A DNA stretch of 58,845 nucleotides from an uncultured Verrucomicrobia subdivision 3 bacterium (GCA_903884535.1 CAISEZ010000042.1:1-58845); one strand, 5' to 3'; positions 26,294 through 34,561 are shown, counted from the stretch's first letter. Notes: generated by a model from the letters alone, not told the origin. Numbers and translations: made by a program.

Positions 26294-26644
26294 TCAGTTC
26301 CGCGACCAGGCGGCGAGGACATTGTTCATCGTGAAGGTCAGGCGCAGCTTGCGTTCGTAATAGCTCGGTGATGTTTCCATGAAGCCGACACCGCCGGGCC
26401 GTCCGTAAAATCCGCCGCCGACCATCACCGTGCCGCCGTTGCTGTAGCGGGTGATCCACTCGGCGACCAGTCGGCCATCGCTCAATTTCGCCTGCTTGTC
26501 CGGCGGCCCCATGTCCACTACGGCCTGGTCGAACGTGTAATTGCCGATGCGGCCATCCCAGTTGATCCGGTGCGTGGCGCAGCCGGTGACGATGGCGGCG
26601 ATGAAAAGGGCGAGGAGAAGCTGCCAGCCAAGTTTTAGTTTCAT
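26294..26644 (-). CDS. Small lipoprotein, SmpA/OmlA-like
   Basis: The 116-residue protein has a lipobox signal (LFIAAIVTGCATHR) and should be anchored by Cys22. The mature part (FDQAVVDMGPPDKQAKLSDG, then ITRYSNGGTVMVGGGFYG) resembles the short SmpA/BamE-like fold, in which VxxxlGxPdxxxxl is the usual core; the G-P-P-D-K spacing fits. Such proteins bind or test other envelope proteins. The gene runs opposite to ftsZ and ends 3 bp from it. The homology is loose, so the fold call is tentative. Confidence 0.75.
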   Translation of the reverse strand: MKLKLGWQLLLALFIAAIVTGCATHRINWDGRIGNYTFDQAVVDMGPPDKQAKLSDGRLVAEWITRYSNGGTVMVGGGFYGRPGGVGFMETSPSYYERKLRLTFTMNNVLAAWSRN

Positions 26645-26686
26645 GGCAGAAATTTAATCCGCTCCGGCCAAAGCGCAAACGGCAAA

Positions 26687-27610
26687 TTATTTTTCCGCCG
26701 TGGAAAAGCCGGCGACGATGGGCCGGTGGTCGGAGCCGATGCCCCAATTCGGAATCGCGGGAATATAAGTTTCGTCGGCGAGCCAGTTTCGTTTCATCGC
26801 GGGACTCAACAGAATGTAATCAATGCGCGAGTAGCTGTCGGTCTTGCCGTAAAAATAAGTCCACGCCACGTCGCGCGGCTCGAAATACGGCGGCTGACCG
26901 GGCGCGGTGTCGCCGTTGCGCTCCGCCGGGCGCGTGTCGGTGAGTTTCAGTTTTCCGTGGCCAATGATTTCTTTCGTCGGGGCGGAATCTTTCGTGTCGT
27001 TGAAATCACCCACGATCACCAACTTCGCGTTGGGATTGGCAGCGAATCGCGAGTCAATAATCTGGCGCAAAACTTTTGCTTCACCGAGGCGTTCCTCGGC
27101 TTCGTCGGCTTCGGGCGTGGTGAGATGTGATTTCAAATGCGCGGCGAGCAGCGTGAACGTGAAATGGTCCGCGGCTTGAATGTCCACTTCCGCGAATCCG
27201 CGTTTGACCCGGAAACGGCGGCCGTCGAGTAGAAACATTTCATTTGTGTGTGGTCGGCGCGCGACGATGGGAAGCTTGCTCAACACGGCGATGTGGATGT
27301 TGGTGTCGTAGCTGGGGACGTGTTCCCAGAACGGAAAATCCTGACCGTCGGCTTTGAGCGCGGCGCGGAGTTCGAGCAGCGCGTTGGGGCCGCCCATTTC
27401 TTCGAGGGCGAGCACTTCGGGATTCAGCGCGCGGATGCTTTCGCGGATTTTCGCCTTGGCTTCGGGAGATTTGGCATGCGGCCGCGTCGCGGTGGGCTGA
27501 TCCAGATAATTTTCGACATTGTAAGTGGCGATGCGGAACGTGTCGGCGGCAAACGCACTTGAACAAAGCAGTGCGAAACCAAAGAGCCAGTGCCCAAACC
27601 TCAATTTCAT
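26687..27610 (-). CDS. Exported endonuclease/exonuclease/phosphatase family protein
   Basis: The protein has 307 residues starting MKLRFGHWLFGF, with a signal peptide ending near SSAFA. EEP-superfamily motifs are FRIATYNVENYL (metal-binding Asn), ALEEMGG (Glu), LLAAHLKSH, VIVGDFNDTKDS (Asp/Asn) and IGSDHRPIVA (Asp-His). These enzymes cleave phosphodiesters of nucleic acids, inositol phosphates or lipids with Mg2+. Export suggests scavenging of extracellular DNA or phosphorus. The start at 27610 is preferred over one 15 bp upstream because it gives a standard signal peptide. A lipoprotein gene follows 42 bp downstream. Confidence 0.88.
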   Translation of the reverse strand: MKLRFGHWLFGFALLCSSAFAADTFRIATYNVENYLDQPTATRPHAKSPEAKAKIRESIRALNPEVLALEEMGGPNALLELRAALKADGQDFPFWEHVPSYDTNIHIAVLSKLPIVARRPHTNEMFLLDGRRFRVKRGFAEVDIQAADHFTFTLLAAHLKSHLTTPEADEAEERLGEAKVLRQIIDSRFAANPNAKLVIVGDFNDTKDSAPTKEIIGHGKLKLTDTRPAERNGDTAPGQPPYFEPRDVAWTYFYGKTDSYSRIDYILLSPAMKRNWLADETYIPAIPNWGIGSDHRPIVAGFSTAEK

Positions 27611-27692
27611 GGCTGTCCTGAACATGTCAGAGGCGGCACGCTTTTCAAGCGAACATTTTTGCCAATTTCCGCAAAGCTGCTAGACTGTGCCC

Positions 27693-28523
27693 ATGTCTCG
27701 AACGGGTAAAAACAAATCCAGCGCGCACAAATTGGACGACAAGCAGAGCGAGCGCGACACGCGCGAACTGCGGATTGACAAGGTCGGCGTGCGCGGGCTG
27801 CGCTTTCCCATCCAGGTGCGCGACCGGGCGCGCAGCGTGCAGAACACGGTGGCCACGATTGGCATGTTCGTGGACTTGCCAATGGAATTCAAAGGCACGC
27901 ACATGAGCCGCTTCGTCGAGGTGCTGAACGCACACGGCAACGTTATCCACGTCGAAAACATCGGGGACATCTTGCGCGAGTTGCAAAAAAAATTGCACGC
28001 GGCCACGTCACACCTCGAAATCGAGTTTCCCTATTTCATGGCCAAAAAGTCGCCGGTATCGCGACAGGAAAGTTTGATGGATTATGTCGCGCGGTTTGAT
28101 GCGGCGGCGTGCGGCGCGGAAATTGATTTTGTGCTGACGGTGAAGGTGAACGTGACGACGCTGTGTCCGTGCTCCAAGGCGATCGCAAAATACGGCGCGC
28201 ACAACCAGCGCGGCGAGGTGACGGTGGCGCTGCGGTTCAGAAAAATCATCTGGATCGAGGATGTCATCGAAATGGTCGAGGCGTCGGCGAGTTCGGAGCT
28301 TTACGCGCTATTGAAGCGGCAGGATGAAAAGGCGGTGACGGAACGCGCCTATGAGAACCCGGTTTTTGTCGAGGACCTAGTCCGGAATGTCGCCTTGCGG
28401 CTCAACGCGCATCCGCTGGTGACGTGGTATAAAGTGGAGGCGGAGAACTTTGAAAGCATCCATAATCACAATGCTTACGCGTGCATTGAGCAGGCGGCGG
28501 CCATCCCCGTTAAAAAGCCCTGA
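27693..28523 (+). CDS. folE2: GTP cyclohydrolase FolE2 (type IB)
   Basis: The 276-residue protein has VGVRGLRFPIQVRDR, TVATIGMFVDLP, THMSRFVEVL and TLCPCSKAIAKYGAHNQRG, with the metal-binding and catalytic cysteine in C158-P-C160-S. FolE2 converts GTP to 7,8-dihydroneopterin triphosphate, feeding folate and queuosine biosynthesis, and can use metals other than zinc. QueA and the RibD-like enzyme are encoded elsewhere in the window, so a role in the queuosine pathway is also possible. The start is ATG 27693 rather than the GTG two codons upstream. It is divergent from the nuclease gene with an 82-bp gap. Confidence 0.94.
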   Translation: MSRTGKNKSSAHKLDDKQSERDTRELRIDKVGVRGLRFPIQVRDRARSVQNTVATIGMFVDLPMEFKGTHMSRFVEVLNAHGNVIHVENIGDILRELQKKLHAATSHLEIEFPYFMAKKSPVSRQESLMDYVARFDAAACGAEIDFVLTVKVNVTTLCPCSKAIAKYGAHNQRGEVTVALRFRKIIWIEDVIEMVEASASSELYALLKRQDEKAVTERAYENPVFVEDLVRNVALRLNAHPLVTWYKVEAENFESIHNHNAYACIEQAAAIPVKKP

Positions 28524-28617
28524 AAATTTTTGTGGCTTATTTGGCGGACTTTGCTACATTCCCGCCCCTTTGAAGCATTGGCCAGTTTGGATATTGGCCG
28601 CAAACGAATTTTGAGTT

Positions 28618-29205
28618 GTGACCGTGAAGAAAAAAGTAATGAAAAAAATTGTAACGCGGGGCAAGTCGCCAGGGGCGGCCACGGCGGCGTCGATTCTTGG
28701 CCATCCAGTCAATAAATCGGGCAGACCGTCGGATGCGAAGAAAATTAAGCCGGAATGGCAGAAATTTTACGCGAACCTGCTGGAGCTGCGCGAGCAGTTG
28801 GTCAAGCAGATGACCGGCCTCGCGGAAGAGTCCGCCCAGGAAATGGCCGGCTATAGCCTGCACATGGCGGATTCAGGCACCGATAATTTTGACCGTGATT
28901 TCGCGTTGAGCTTGCTCTCCGCTGACAAGGATGCCGTGTTTGAGATTGAAGAGGCGCTTAAGCGCATCGAGAAATCAACCTACGGCGTCTGTGAATTGAC
29001 CGGCAAGACGATTCCGAAGATGCGGCTGGAAGTCATTCCGTGGACGCGGTTCACGGTGGAAGCCCAGGCGCAGTTGGAGCGCGACGGTGCGTTGCGTTCC
29101 CGCCGTTTGGGTGCGTTGGGATCAATTGATGCCACCGGCATCCCGGAAGTCGAGACGGAAGACGGCGAAGAAGCCGAAGAACCAAAACCGAAAGAAAAAG
29201 AATAA
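28618..29205 (+). CDS. DksA/TraR-like protein with incomplete zinc finger
   Basis: The protein has up to 195 residues; GTG 28618 is used here and ATG 28639 is a fair alternative. The middle is a helical coiled-coil region (EWQKFYANLLELREQL), then DNFDRDFALSLLSADKD and IEEALKRIEKSTYGVCELTGK, IPWTRFTVEAQAQLER as in the DksA/TraR finger. Only the first of four zinc cysteines remains (C then T, and T/A replacing the last pair). DksA-like proteins bind RNA polymerase in the secondary channel. The C-terminal tail is very acidic. It precedes rpmG and rpsR by 3 bp, so a role in ribosomal gene control is plausible. Confidence 0.85.
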   Translation: MTVKKKVMKKIVTRGKSPGAATAASILGHPVNKSGRPSDAKKIKPEWQKFYANLLELREQLVKQMTGLAEESAQEMAGYSLHMADSGTDNFDRDFALSLLSADKDAVFEIEEALKRIEKSTYGVCELTGKTIPKMRLEVIPWTRFTVEAQAQLERDGALRSRRLGALGSIDATGIPEVETEDGEEAEEPKPKEKE

Positions 29206-29208
29206 TTT

Positions 29209-29376
29209 ATGGCCCGAGAAGTCATCACCATCGAATGCAGCGAAGCCCGCAAGGAAGGCAAGTCCCCTTCGCGCTACACCACCACCCGCAACAAAAAACT
29301 GCAAACCGAGAAGTTCGAGGTTAAGAAGTTTAACCCCGCGCTCCGCCGGCACACGCTGCATAAGGAGATCAAGTAA
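29209..29376 (+). CDS. rpmG: 50S ribosomal protein L33, zinc-free form
   Basis: A 55-residue protein read directly from the sequence starts [17 protein letters not shown] and ends [11 protein letters not shown]. The core [10 protein letters not shown] and [13 protein letters not shown] match L33. The paired zinc-binding cysteines (CxxC) are absent, so it is the C-minus paralogue that does not need zinc. It lies 3 bp after the DksA-like gene and 2 bp before rpsR, forming one operon. L33 sits near the ribosomal E site on the 50S subunit. Confidence 0.93.
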   Translation: MAREVITIECSEARKEGKSPSRYTTTRNKKLQTEKFEVKKFNPALRRHTLHKEIK

Positions 29377-29378
29377 TT

Positions 29379-29633
29379 ATGCCACGCAAGACGAATACCG
29401 AGAAAGACAAACGCGGTAATAAGCGTTCCACCGAAAAACGCACGCCGCGCCCGAAGCCGAAAATCGACTTCACGCTCGACGCGCTCGATTACAAAAACGT
29501 GACGCTGCTGCGCACGTTTGTGACCGACCAGGGCCGCATTCTGCCGCGCAAATACACCGGCCTGCCGGCGCATTATCAGCGCCGCATGACGACCGCCATC
29601 AAGCGCGCTCGCCAGATGTTGTTGATGAAATAG
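29379..29633 (+). CDS. rpsR: 30S ribosomal protein S18
   Basis: The 84-residue basic protein has [39 protein letters not shown] and [14 protein letters not shown], the S18 core and C-terminus. It binds the platform of the 30S subunit with S6. It follows rpmG with a 2-bp gap and is followed by a terminator at 29655, so the DksA-like/L33/S18 transcript ends here. S18 is usually beside rpsF; that gene is not in this window. Confidence 0.96.
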   Translation: MPRKTNTEKDKRGNKRSTEKRTPRPKPKIDFTLDALDYKNVTLLRTFVTDQGRILPRKYTGLPAHYQRRMTTAIKRARQMLLMK

Positions 29634-29654
29634 TTTTACCGCCGTGCTTTTCCT

Positions 29655-29690
29655 CCGTCCGTCTGGCTATGGCCAGCGGACGGTATTTTT
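29655..29690 (+). terminator. Terminator of the rpmG-rpsR operon
   Basis: CCGTCCG (29655-29661) pairs with CGGACGG (29677-29683), with an inner stem CTGGC/GCCAG and a 4-nt loop. A TATTTTTTG tract follows. It is 21 bp after rpsR. Confidence 0.88.
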
Positions 29691-29691
29691 T

Positions 29692-29928
29692 GTCGCCACC
29701 GGTTGCAAACGCTTTGATTTTGGCGATGGCGTGGCCCGGTTTTAACTGGCCGCCGAAGGGGACAATGGCATTCACCATCACTTGGTCTGCGCCCGCTACG
29801 CGGTGGTGGTGGAGATCGGCGAATATTTTCCGGCGGAAATCGAGTGGCGAATCACCCACACTAACGGCTTCACCGCCGTTACTCACCGCCTCGAATTCTT
29901 CGGCCTGTGCCCCAAGTGTCAAAAGTGA
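29692..29928 (+). pseudogene. Decayed Fur-family metalloregulator, C-terminal remnant
   Basis: One reading frame over about 79 codons gives CKRFDFGDGVARF, an in-frame TAA, then LAAEGDNGIHHHLVCARY, YFPAEIEWRITHTNGFTAVTHRLEFFGLCPKCQK and TGA. These are the hinge, the metal-binding HHHLVC segment and the LEFFGLCPxC C-terminus of Fur/Zur/PerR regulators. The DNA-binding N-terminal half is missing and a stop interrupts the remnant at the usual Glu position. It is therefore dead unless the sequence has an error. Upstream it runs into the rpsR terminator. The neighbour rpmG is a zinc-free L33, a gene often under Zur control, which makes a former Zur gene an attractive guess. Confidence 0.72.
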
Positions 29929-29946
29929 CTGGGGCCGGCAACGGTC

Positions 29947-30108
29947 TTAAACCGTTTCTTCCGCCATCCAGTCGCCAAGATGCAGGAATTCCTTGATCTT
30001 GCGGCGTTCGTGGCGGTTTTTAAGGGATTTTTTTGAATGATGCTCGGTCTTGCGGAACGGATGTTTCGGATTGCGAATGGCTTCGCCGATTACTTCGATT
30101 GTTTTCAT
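29947..30108 (-). CDS. Small basic protein of unknown function
   Basis: A 53-residue frame read from the minus strand starts MKTIEVIGEAIRNPKHPF and ends LHLGDWMAEETV. A tandem ATG at 30111 is also possible. Upstream of the start is AAAGGAAAAG, a fair ribosome-binding site. The middle is rich in Lys, Arg and His (KTEHHSKKSLKNRHERRKIK), suggesting nucleic-acid or ribosome contact. No family is recognised. It lies between the Fur remnant and prmA on the prmA strand, 146 bp downstream of it. Confidence 0.55.
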   Translation of the reverse strand: MKTIEVIGEAIRNPKHPFRKTEHHSKKSLKNRHERRKIKEFLHLGDWMAEETV

Positions 30109-30253
30109 CATACCGTTACTTTTCCTTTCATCACACAGTCAGCGTAAATGATGCCAACTGCGGCAGTTCCAAAAACATGAAGAAATCTTCATTTCAACAT
30201 GACGGAATCTACAATTCATCTGACCCGCTGCCCGCTCGGGTGTTCAAATTTTT

Positions 30254-31153
30254 TCAGACAAAACAAAAAGAGCCAGAACACCACTCGTTTTCCATACGTT
30301 TCGCCGCCAATCTCAACCCCGTATCGGCGAACGCCCGTGCCACTTCAGCAAATTCCACCGCCAAAATGCCGGCCAGCACCAGCGTGCCGCCGGGCTTCAC
30401 CCGGTTCACAATCCCCCGTCGCTCGGCGATGAGCAGGTTGGAAATCAGATTGGCGCAGATCAGATCGTATTGCAGTGCCGGTTTCAGCGGCAGCTTGGTC
30501 ACGTCGCCGCGCTTGGGTTTGAGTTTGGAATCCACTTTGTTTTTATGGGCGTTTTCGCGAGCCACGCGCACGGCTTCCGGGTCAAAGTCAAACGCGTGAA
30601 CCGGCGCATAGCCCAATTTCGCCGCGGCGATGGCTAAAATTCCCGAACCGGTGCCGATGTCCAGAAAAGAGGCTGGTTGTGTCCCATTCTTGCGGCCGCG
30701 CACGATTTCGTGCAGGCAAAATGAAGTGGTCGGATGCTGACCGGTGCCAAAGCTCAAGCCGGGATCGAGGATGACAACGGCCTGATTTTTGCGCGGTTTT
30801 TTTTTGCTCCAACTCGGTTTGACGAGCAGCGCGCCGCCGATTTCCTGCGGATGAAAATGGCGTTTCCACGATTCCGCCCAGTCCTCGCGTTTCACCTTGG
30901 CGACGGTGATTTTTCCGCTGCCAAGTTTCAGGCCGAAACTTTCAATCTGTTTCAGGCCGGAAAGAATTTCTGACTTTAAAGTGCGCGGTAAAACTTTCTG
31001 TGAAAAAACGCTGACCAAACTTGTCTGCGCTTCCAAGTCAAAATACGCCGACGCGGCGGAGCCAACCAATGACGCGAGCAATTCGCTGACGGCGTCCTCG
31101 GCTTCCAGCGTGGTGGCGACCGAAACGCGCCGGAGCGGTTTTACAGATTTCAT
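30254..31153 (-). CDS. prmA: Ribosomal protein L11 methyltransferase
   Basis: The protein of about 299 residues is divided into an N-terminal alpha/beta substrate domain and a Rossmann methyltransferase domain. The linker carries REDWAESWKRHFHPQEIG, ILDPGLSFGTGQHPTTSFCL, FLDIGTGSGILAIAAAKLG (SAM motif I) and CANLISNLL (motif IV). PrmA trimethylates L11 at several positions with SAM. ATG 31153 is preferred; a GTG three codons upstream is possible. It starts 28 bp after the stop of the histidine-phosphatase gene on the same strand, so a small operon rph-phosphatase-prmA is likely. Confidence 0.93.
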   Translation of the reverse strand: MKSVKPLRRVSVATTLEAEDAVSELLASLVGSAASAYFDLEAQTSLVSVFSQKVLPRTLKSEILSGLKQIESFGLKLGSGKITVAKVKREDWAESWKRHFHPQEIGGALLVKPSWSKKKPRKNQAVVILDPGLSFGTGQHPTTSFCLHEIVRGRKNGTQPASFLDIGTGSGILAIAAAKLGYAPVHAFDFDPEAVRVARENAHKNKVDSKLKPKRGDVTKLPLKPALQYDLICANLISNLLIAERRGIVNRVKPGGTLVLAGILAVEFAEVARAFADTGLRLAAKRMENEWCSGSFCFV

Positions 31154-31180
31154 AAATTTCACCGGTTTCGACTGAGCGAG

Positions 31181-31843
31181 TCAGGCGACCAGATCGCGCC
31201 AGGGTGTGAAATTGAGCAACTCAATCTCCGCCATGTGCGGATGCAATGCCACCTGCGTGATGCTGGCGTATTCCACCTCGAACGAATTGGTTATCGGCAG
31301 CGGCAGCTCAAGCAGCACCGACAAAATCATGCGGATGACGCCACCGTGACAAAACACGGCGACGTTCTGGCCGGGATGTTTTTGGATGATTTCGCGCAGG
31401 CACGGCTCGACGCGGGCGCGAAATGTTTTTCCACTTTCACCGTTCGGCGAACCGGGGTCTTCGATTTTGTGGAGCCATTCATGGACGGCAAATTTATATT
31501 TGTCGCGGACGGCTTCCCAGCCGTGGCCGGTCCAGTCACCGAAATCAATTTCGCGCAGGTCGGGAAAAATGGTCTGCGTGTGCGAATTCATTTTCAGCGT
31601 CGGTGCCAGCGTCTGCTGGACACGTTTCATCGGGCTGGCGTAAATGGCGTCAATTGTTTTGGCCCGGAGATAATCCGCCAGAATCTTCGCCTGGCGTTTG
31701 CCGCGTGGCGAAAGATTCATGTCGATGCGCCCGCCAAAAATTTTCTGGTAACGCGCCTCGACTTCGCCGTGGCGGATGAGCAGCAGCCGCGTGGCGGGGG
31801 CGGGCGATTTTTTTTTGCGCCGGGAATTCTTTTTTGTGGCCAC
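31181..31843 (-). CDS. Histidine phosphatase family protein (phosphoglycerate mutase-like)
   Basis: The product has 220 residues and a Lys-rich N-terminal tail (ATKKNSRRKKKS). The phosphohistidine motif RHGEVEARYQKIFGG, then LSPRGKRQAKILADYL and FCHGGVIRM with the second catalytic His are present. Members hydrolyse phosphate monoesters such as alpha-ribazole phosphate or sugar phosphates; the substrate cannot be told here. The start is GTG 31843. The gene begins 5 bp after rph and is probably cotranscribed with it. Confidence 0.9.
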   Translation of the reverse strand: MATKKNSRRKKKSPAPATRLLLIRHGEVEARYQKIFGGRIDMNLSPRGKRQAKILADYLRAKTIDAIYASPMKRVQQTLAPTLKMNSHTQTIFPDLREIDFGDWTGHGWEAVRDKYKFAVHEWLHKIEDPGSPNGESGKTFRARVEPCLREIIQKHPGQNVAVFCHGGVIRMILSVLLELPLPITNSFEVEYASITQVALHPHMAEIELLNFTPWRDLVA

Positions 31844-31848
31844 AGTGT

Positions 31849-32589
31849 TTAACCTTGGGAAATCGCTTGTTGTTGCGCCGCGAGCAGGTCGCGGATGCCG
31901 ATTTTTCCGAGCGCAAGCAAGTCGGCGAGCTGGGTGTCGCTAAACGTCGCTTCTTCGCCGGAACCTTGAAGTTCGATAAACTCGCCGGCGGAATTCATGA
32001 CGAGATTCATGTCCACACTGGCGGCCACGTCCTCGGTATAGCATAAATCCAGCAACGGCTGGCCGGCGACAATGCCGACGCTCACTGCTGCGACGCCCGC
32101 GAGAATCGGGCTGGCGGAAAGTTTCTTCTCGGAGATCAATTTGTTCACCGCCAGCGACAGCGCGACGAACGCGCCGGTGATGGCCGCCGTGCGCGTGCCG
32201 CCGTCGGCCTGCAACACGTCGCAGTCAATGCAGATGGTGCGCGGGCCAAATTTATTCAGGTCCACGGCCGCGCGGATCGAACGGCCGATGAGCCGCTGGA
32301 TTTCCGACGAGCGCCCGTCCAGTTTGCCCTTGTTGATGTCGCGCTGTTTGCGCTGCAAGGTGGAGTAGGGGAGCATCGAATATTCTGCCGTGAGCCAGCC
32401 GCCTTCGACTTTTTGTTCCTTCATCCAGCGCGGCACGGTTTCCTCAATGCTCACGCCGCAGATGACGCGTGTGTTGCCCCATTCGATGAGTGTGGAACCG
32501 GCGGCGTAAGGGGCGATGTGATTTTGAAAACGCAGCGGTCGGATTTGGTTTGCGGAACGCCCGTCGGCGCGGGTGGATGAATCAGCCAT
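31849..32589 (-). CDS. rph: Ribonuclease PH
   Basis: The 246-residue protein has RADGRSANQIRPL, AAGSTLIEWGNTRVICGVS, MLPYSTLQRKQRD, GKLDGRSSEIQRLIGRSIRA, the catalytic block IDCDVLQADGGTRTAAITG and the C-terminal MNLVMNSAGEFIELQGSGE. RNase PH removes extra 3' nucleotides from tRNA precursors by phosphorolysis and acts as a hexamer in the cytoplasm. The start is ATG 32589; a TTG two codons upstream is less likely. The downstream histidine phosphatase gene follows 5 bp later. Confidence 0.96.
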   Translation of the reverse strand: MADSSTRADGRSANQIRPLRFQNHIAPYAAGSTLIEWGNTRVICGVSIEETVPRWMKEQKVEGGWLTAEYSMLPYSTLQRKQRDINKGKLDGRSSEIQRLIGRSIRAAVDLNKFGPRTICIDCDVLQADGGTRTAAITGAFVALSLAVNKLISEKKLSASPILAGVAAVSVGIVAGQPLLDLCYTEDVAASVDMNLVMNSAGEFIELQGSGEEATFSDTQLADLLALGKIGIRDLLAAQQQAISQG

Positions 32590-32651
32590 GCGCAAAATTT
32601 AATTCAATTTGCGTTCGGGGCAAAGTCCAAATGCCTTGGCGACGGAAAAAA

Positions 32652-33590
32652 TCAGCGGCGGGCTGGCGCAAAACTGTCCAGCAAACTGCCGAAGTTGTTC
32701 AGCGGCGTCTCGTGCTTGAGGTTCAAAACCTGGCGCAGATATTCGATCCCTTCGGGAATGCTGCGGACGGATTTCGGCAGCATCGCGCCGGAGGCGTTGG
32801 CGTGTCCGCCGCCCTGCAGTTTTTCCGCCACCTTGAGCGCCTCGCCGTTGCGGCTGCGAAAACTGGCGATGACCGCGTTATTCGGCCGTTTGAACAGCGT
32901 GACGAGCACCGGAAATTTTGTCACGCCGCGTTCAAGTAGCTGGTGAACAATCAAATTATTGTTGCCAATGACCGTGTCCACGTAGCCGATGACCGGCGTG
33001 ATCTCCGTCACATGCCGCTTGCTCCACTCAAAACCGAGCGGATCTTCCACGCGCCGCTTCACCGCCATCACTTCGAGCAGCGGATGGTTGAGCAGTTTTT
33101 CGATATCGCCGTCAATCACCGAGTGCAAATTCCAGAATTGATAAACCTTCACCAGTGCCGCGTAATCGCCGGCGATTTCAAAATCCGGGTCGTTCTCCAA
33201 AAACAAATCCGCGACGTTGTTGATGTGCGCGAGCCGCGCCATCGCCGGCGATTCGAGGCCGTGCTTCTGGCAGATTTCGTAGCAGAGCTGGCCGGCGGAT
33301 TTGGTTTTGTCGTGGATGAGATGCGCGAATTTCGGCTGCGCTTCCGTGACGTGATGGTCAATGATCGTCCACTCCGGCTTGTCCATGCGCGTCTCGAACG
33401 TGAAGTCCGTGACCCACGCGGCGGTTTCGCGCAGCTCGCGCTGTTTCCAATAATTATAGTGATACGCCTCCAGCGGCACTTCCCGGTTGAACATTTTCTT
33501 CGCGAGCTTCTGCAAAAACAGACCCGCGACGAAACCGTCGAGGTCGCTCTCGTGCGTAAAAATAACATCCGGCCGGGACAAATCCATCAT
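32652..33590 (-). CDS. DHH/DHHA1 phosphoesterase
   Basis: The 312-residue protein has HESDLDGFVAGLFL, WVTDFTFETR, WTIIDHHVTEAQPKF (the DHH motif) and the DHHA1 glycine box LQGGGHANASGAMLP near the C-terminus. DHH phosphoesterases act on nano-RNA, cyclic dinucleotides or pyrophosphate with Mn2+. The D-x-D position is replaced by E-S-D-L-D, as in several NrnA/oligoribonuclease-like relatives. No membrane or GAF domain is present. The gene starts ATGATG, so 33590 or 33587. Its exact substrate is open. Confidence 0.88.
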   Translation of the reverse strand: MMDLSRPDVIFTHESDLDGFVAGLFLQKLAKKMFNREVPLEAYHYNYWKQRELRETAAWVTDFTFETRMDKPEWTIIDHHVTEAQPKFAHLIHDKTKSAGQLCYEICQKHGLESPAMARLAHINNVADLFLENDPDFEIAGDYAALVKVYQFWNLHSVIDGDIEKLLNHPLLEVMAVKRRVEDPLGFEWSKRHVTEITPVIGYVDTVIGNNNLIVHQLLERGVTKFPVLVTLFKRPNNAVIASFRSRNGEALKVAEKLQGGGHANASGAMLPKSVRSIPEGIEYLRQVLNLKHETPLNNFGSLLDSFAPARR

Positions 33591-33633
33591 GCGACAAGGC
33601 TAGTTCAGTCGCGGGCGCGTGGCGAGCGGCGAA

Positions 33634-34533
33634 TTACCTGGCAAGATTGCCTTTGACCGGTTTGGCCGCTGCGACAAATTGTTTGATCAAGTCCGTCTCC
33701 GATTCTTTGCGCCAAATCGCGCCGACGGGAATCAGCGGCAACGCGGGATTCAGTGGCAGCAGTTTCAGGCGCGGACCGGCCATGCACGCGACGCAGCTTG
33801 GCACTAGCGCACAGCCGCGTCCGACTTCGACGTCGGCGATGAGGCTGGTGATGCCGTCGTGTTCGGCGGCGATGTGCAACCGGCGGCTGAACGGCGCAAA
33901 CAATTTTTCCAGTTGCTGATGATATTCGGGATATTCCTTGCGGCTGTAGGCGATGAGCGGCTCGCATGAAATCTTTTCCAGCGTGACCGATTTCAATTTC
34001 GCCAGCGGATGATTCGGCGCGACAGCCAAACACATTTCGTAGCGGGCGAGTTCCTCGTAGTTGAATCCGCGGAGCAGTTTCGCCGGCGGGCGGACGGTGA
34101 GCGCCACGGAAAGTTTTTTTTCGCCGAGCTGCGCGAGCATTTCCTCCGACGACAAATCATGCAGCGCCACGCGCACATGCGGGAAATTTCCCTGAAAAAT
34201 CCGCAGCGTCTGCGGCAGGATTTGCACAGTCAGCGACGGCGCGTAACCGACATGGATTTCACCCTGCGTGCCGCCGGCGACACGGCGGGCTTTATTCACG
34301 GCGTCTTCCGCATGAAGCAACACGGCGCGAGCTCCGTTTAAAAAGATTTTTCCCGCTGCCGTCAGGTGCAACGCTTTTGCGCTGCGTTCAAACAGTTGAA
34401 AACCGATTTCGTCTTCCAGGTTGCGGATCTGCCGGCTCAAGCCCGGCTGCGAAACATGCAGCTTCAACGCGGCGCGCGAGACATTTTCCTCCTCGGCGAC
34501 GGCGACGAAATAACGGAAGTGGCGGAGTTCCAT
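33634..34533 (-). CDS. LysR-family transcriptional regulator
   Basis: The 299-residue protein has an N-terminal winged helix-turn-helix (MELRHFRYFVAVAEEEN, SRAALKLHVSQPGLSRQI, ELFER-type block LFERSAKALHLTAAG) and a periplasmic-binding-like effector domain from about residue 90. LysR proteins usually control the divergently transcribed neighbour; here that is a pirin gene, with an 84-bp gap containing a TATGC-N7-GCATA dyad. The effector is unknown. It ends 43 bp from the DHH gene on the same strand. Confidence 0.93.
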   Translation of the reverse strand: MELRHFRYFVAVAEEENVSRAALKLHVSQPGLSRQIRNLEDEIGFQLFERSAKALHLTAAGKIFLNGARAVLLHAEDAVNKARRVAGGTQGEIHVGYAPSLTVQILPQTLRIFQGNFPHVRVALHDLSSEEMLAQLGEKKLSVALTVRPPAKLLRGFNYEELARYEMCLAVAPNHPLAKLKSVTLEKISCEPLIAYSRKEYPEYHQQLEKLFAPFSRRLHIAAEHDGITSLIADVEVGRGCALVPSCVACMAGPRLKLLPLNPALPLIPVGAIWRKESETDLIKQFVAAAKPVKGNLAR

Positions 34534-34544
34534 GCGGATTCAAG

Positions 34545-34561
34545 TATGCCTTAAAAGCATA
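34545..34561. promoter_or_regulatory. LysR-type operator dyad
   Basis: TATGC-N7-GCATA is a perfect 5-bp dyad with the T-N11-A core spacing typical of LysR boxes. It lies 11 bp from the LysR start codon, between the LysR gene and pirin. Confidence 0.6.

Noticed and set aside
25101..26747. 548-codon antisense frame over ftsZ
   Set aside because: Arg/His-rich shadow of a strong FtsZ gene and of the lipoprotein gene.
29669..29950. 93-codon plus-strand frame and a 107-codon minus frame over the Fur remnant
   Set aside because: Neither resembles a protein; a third frame shows clear Fur-family motifs.
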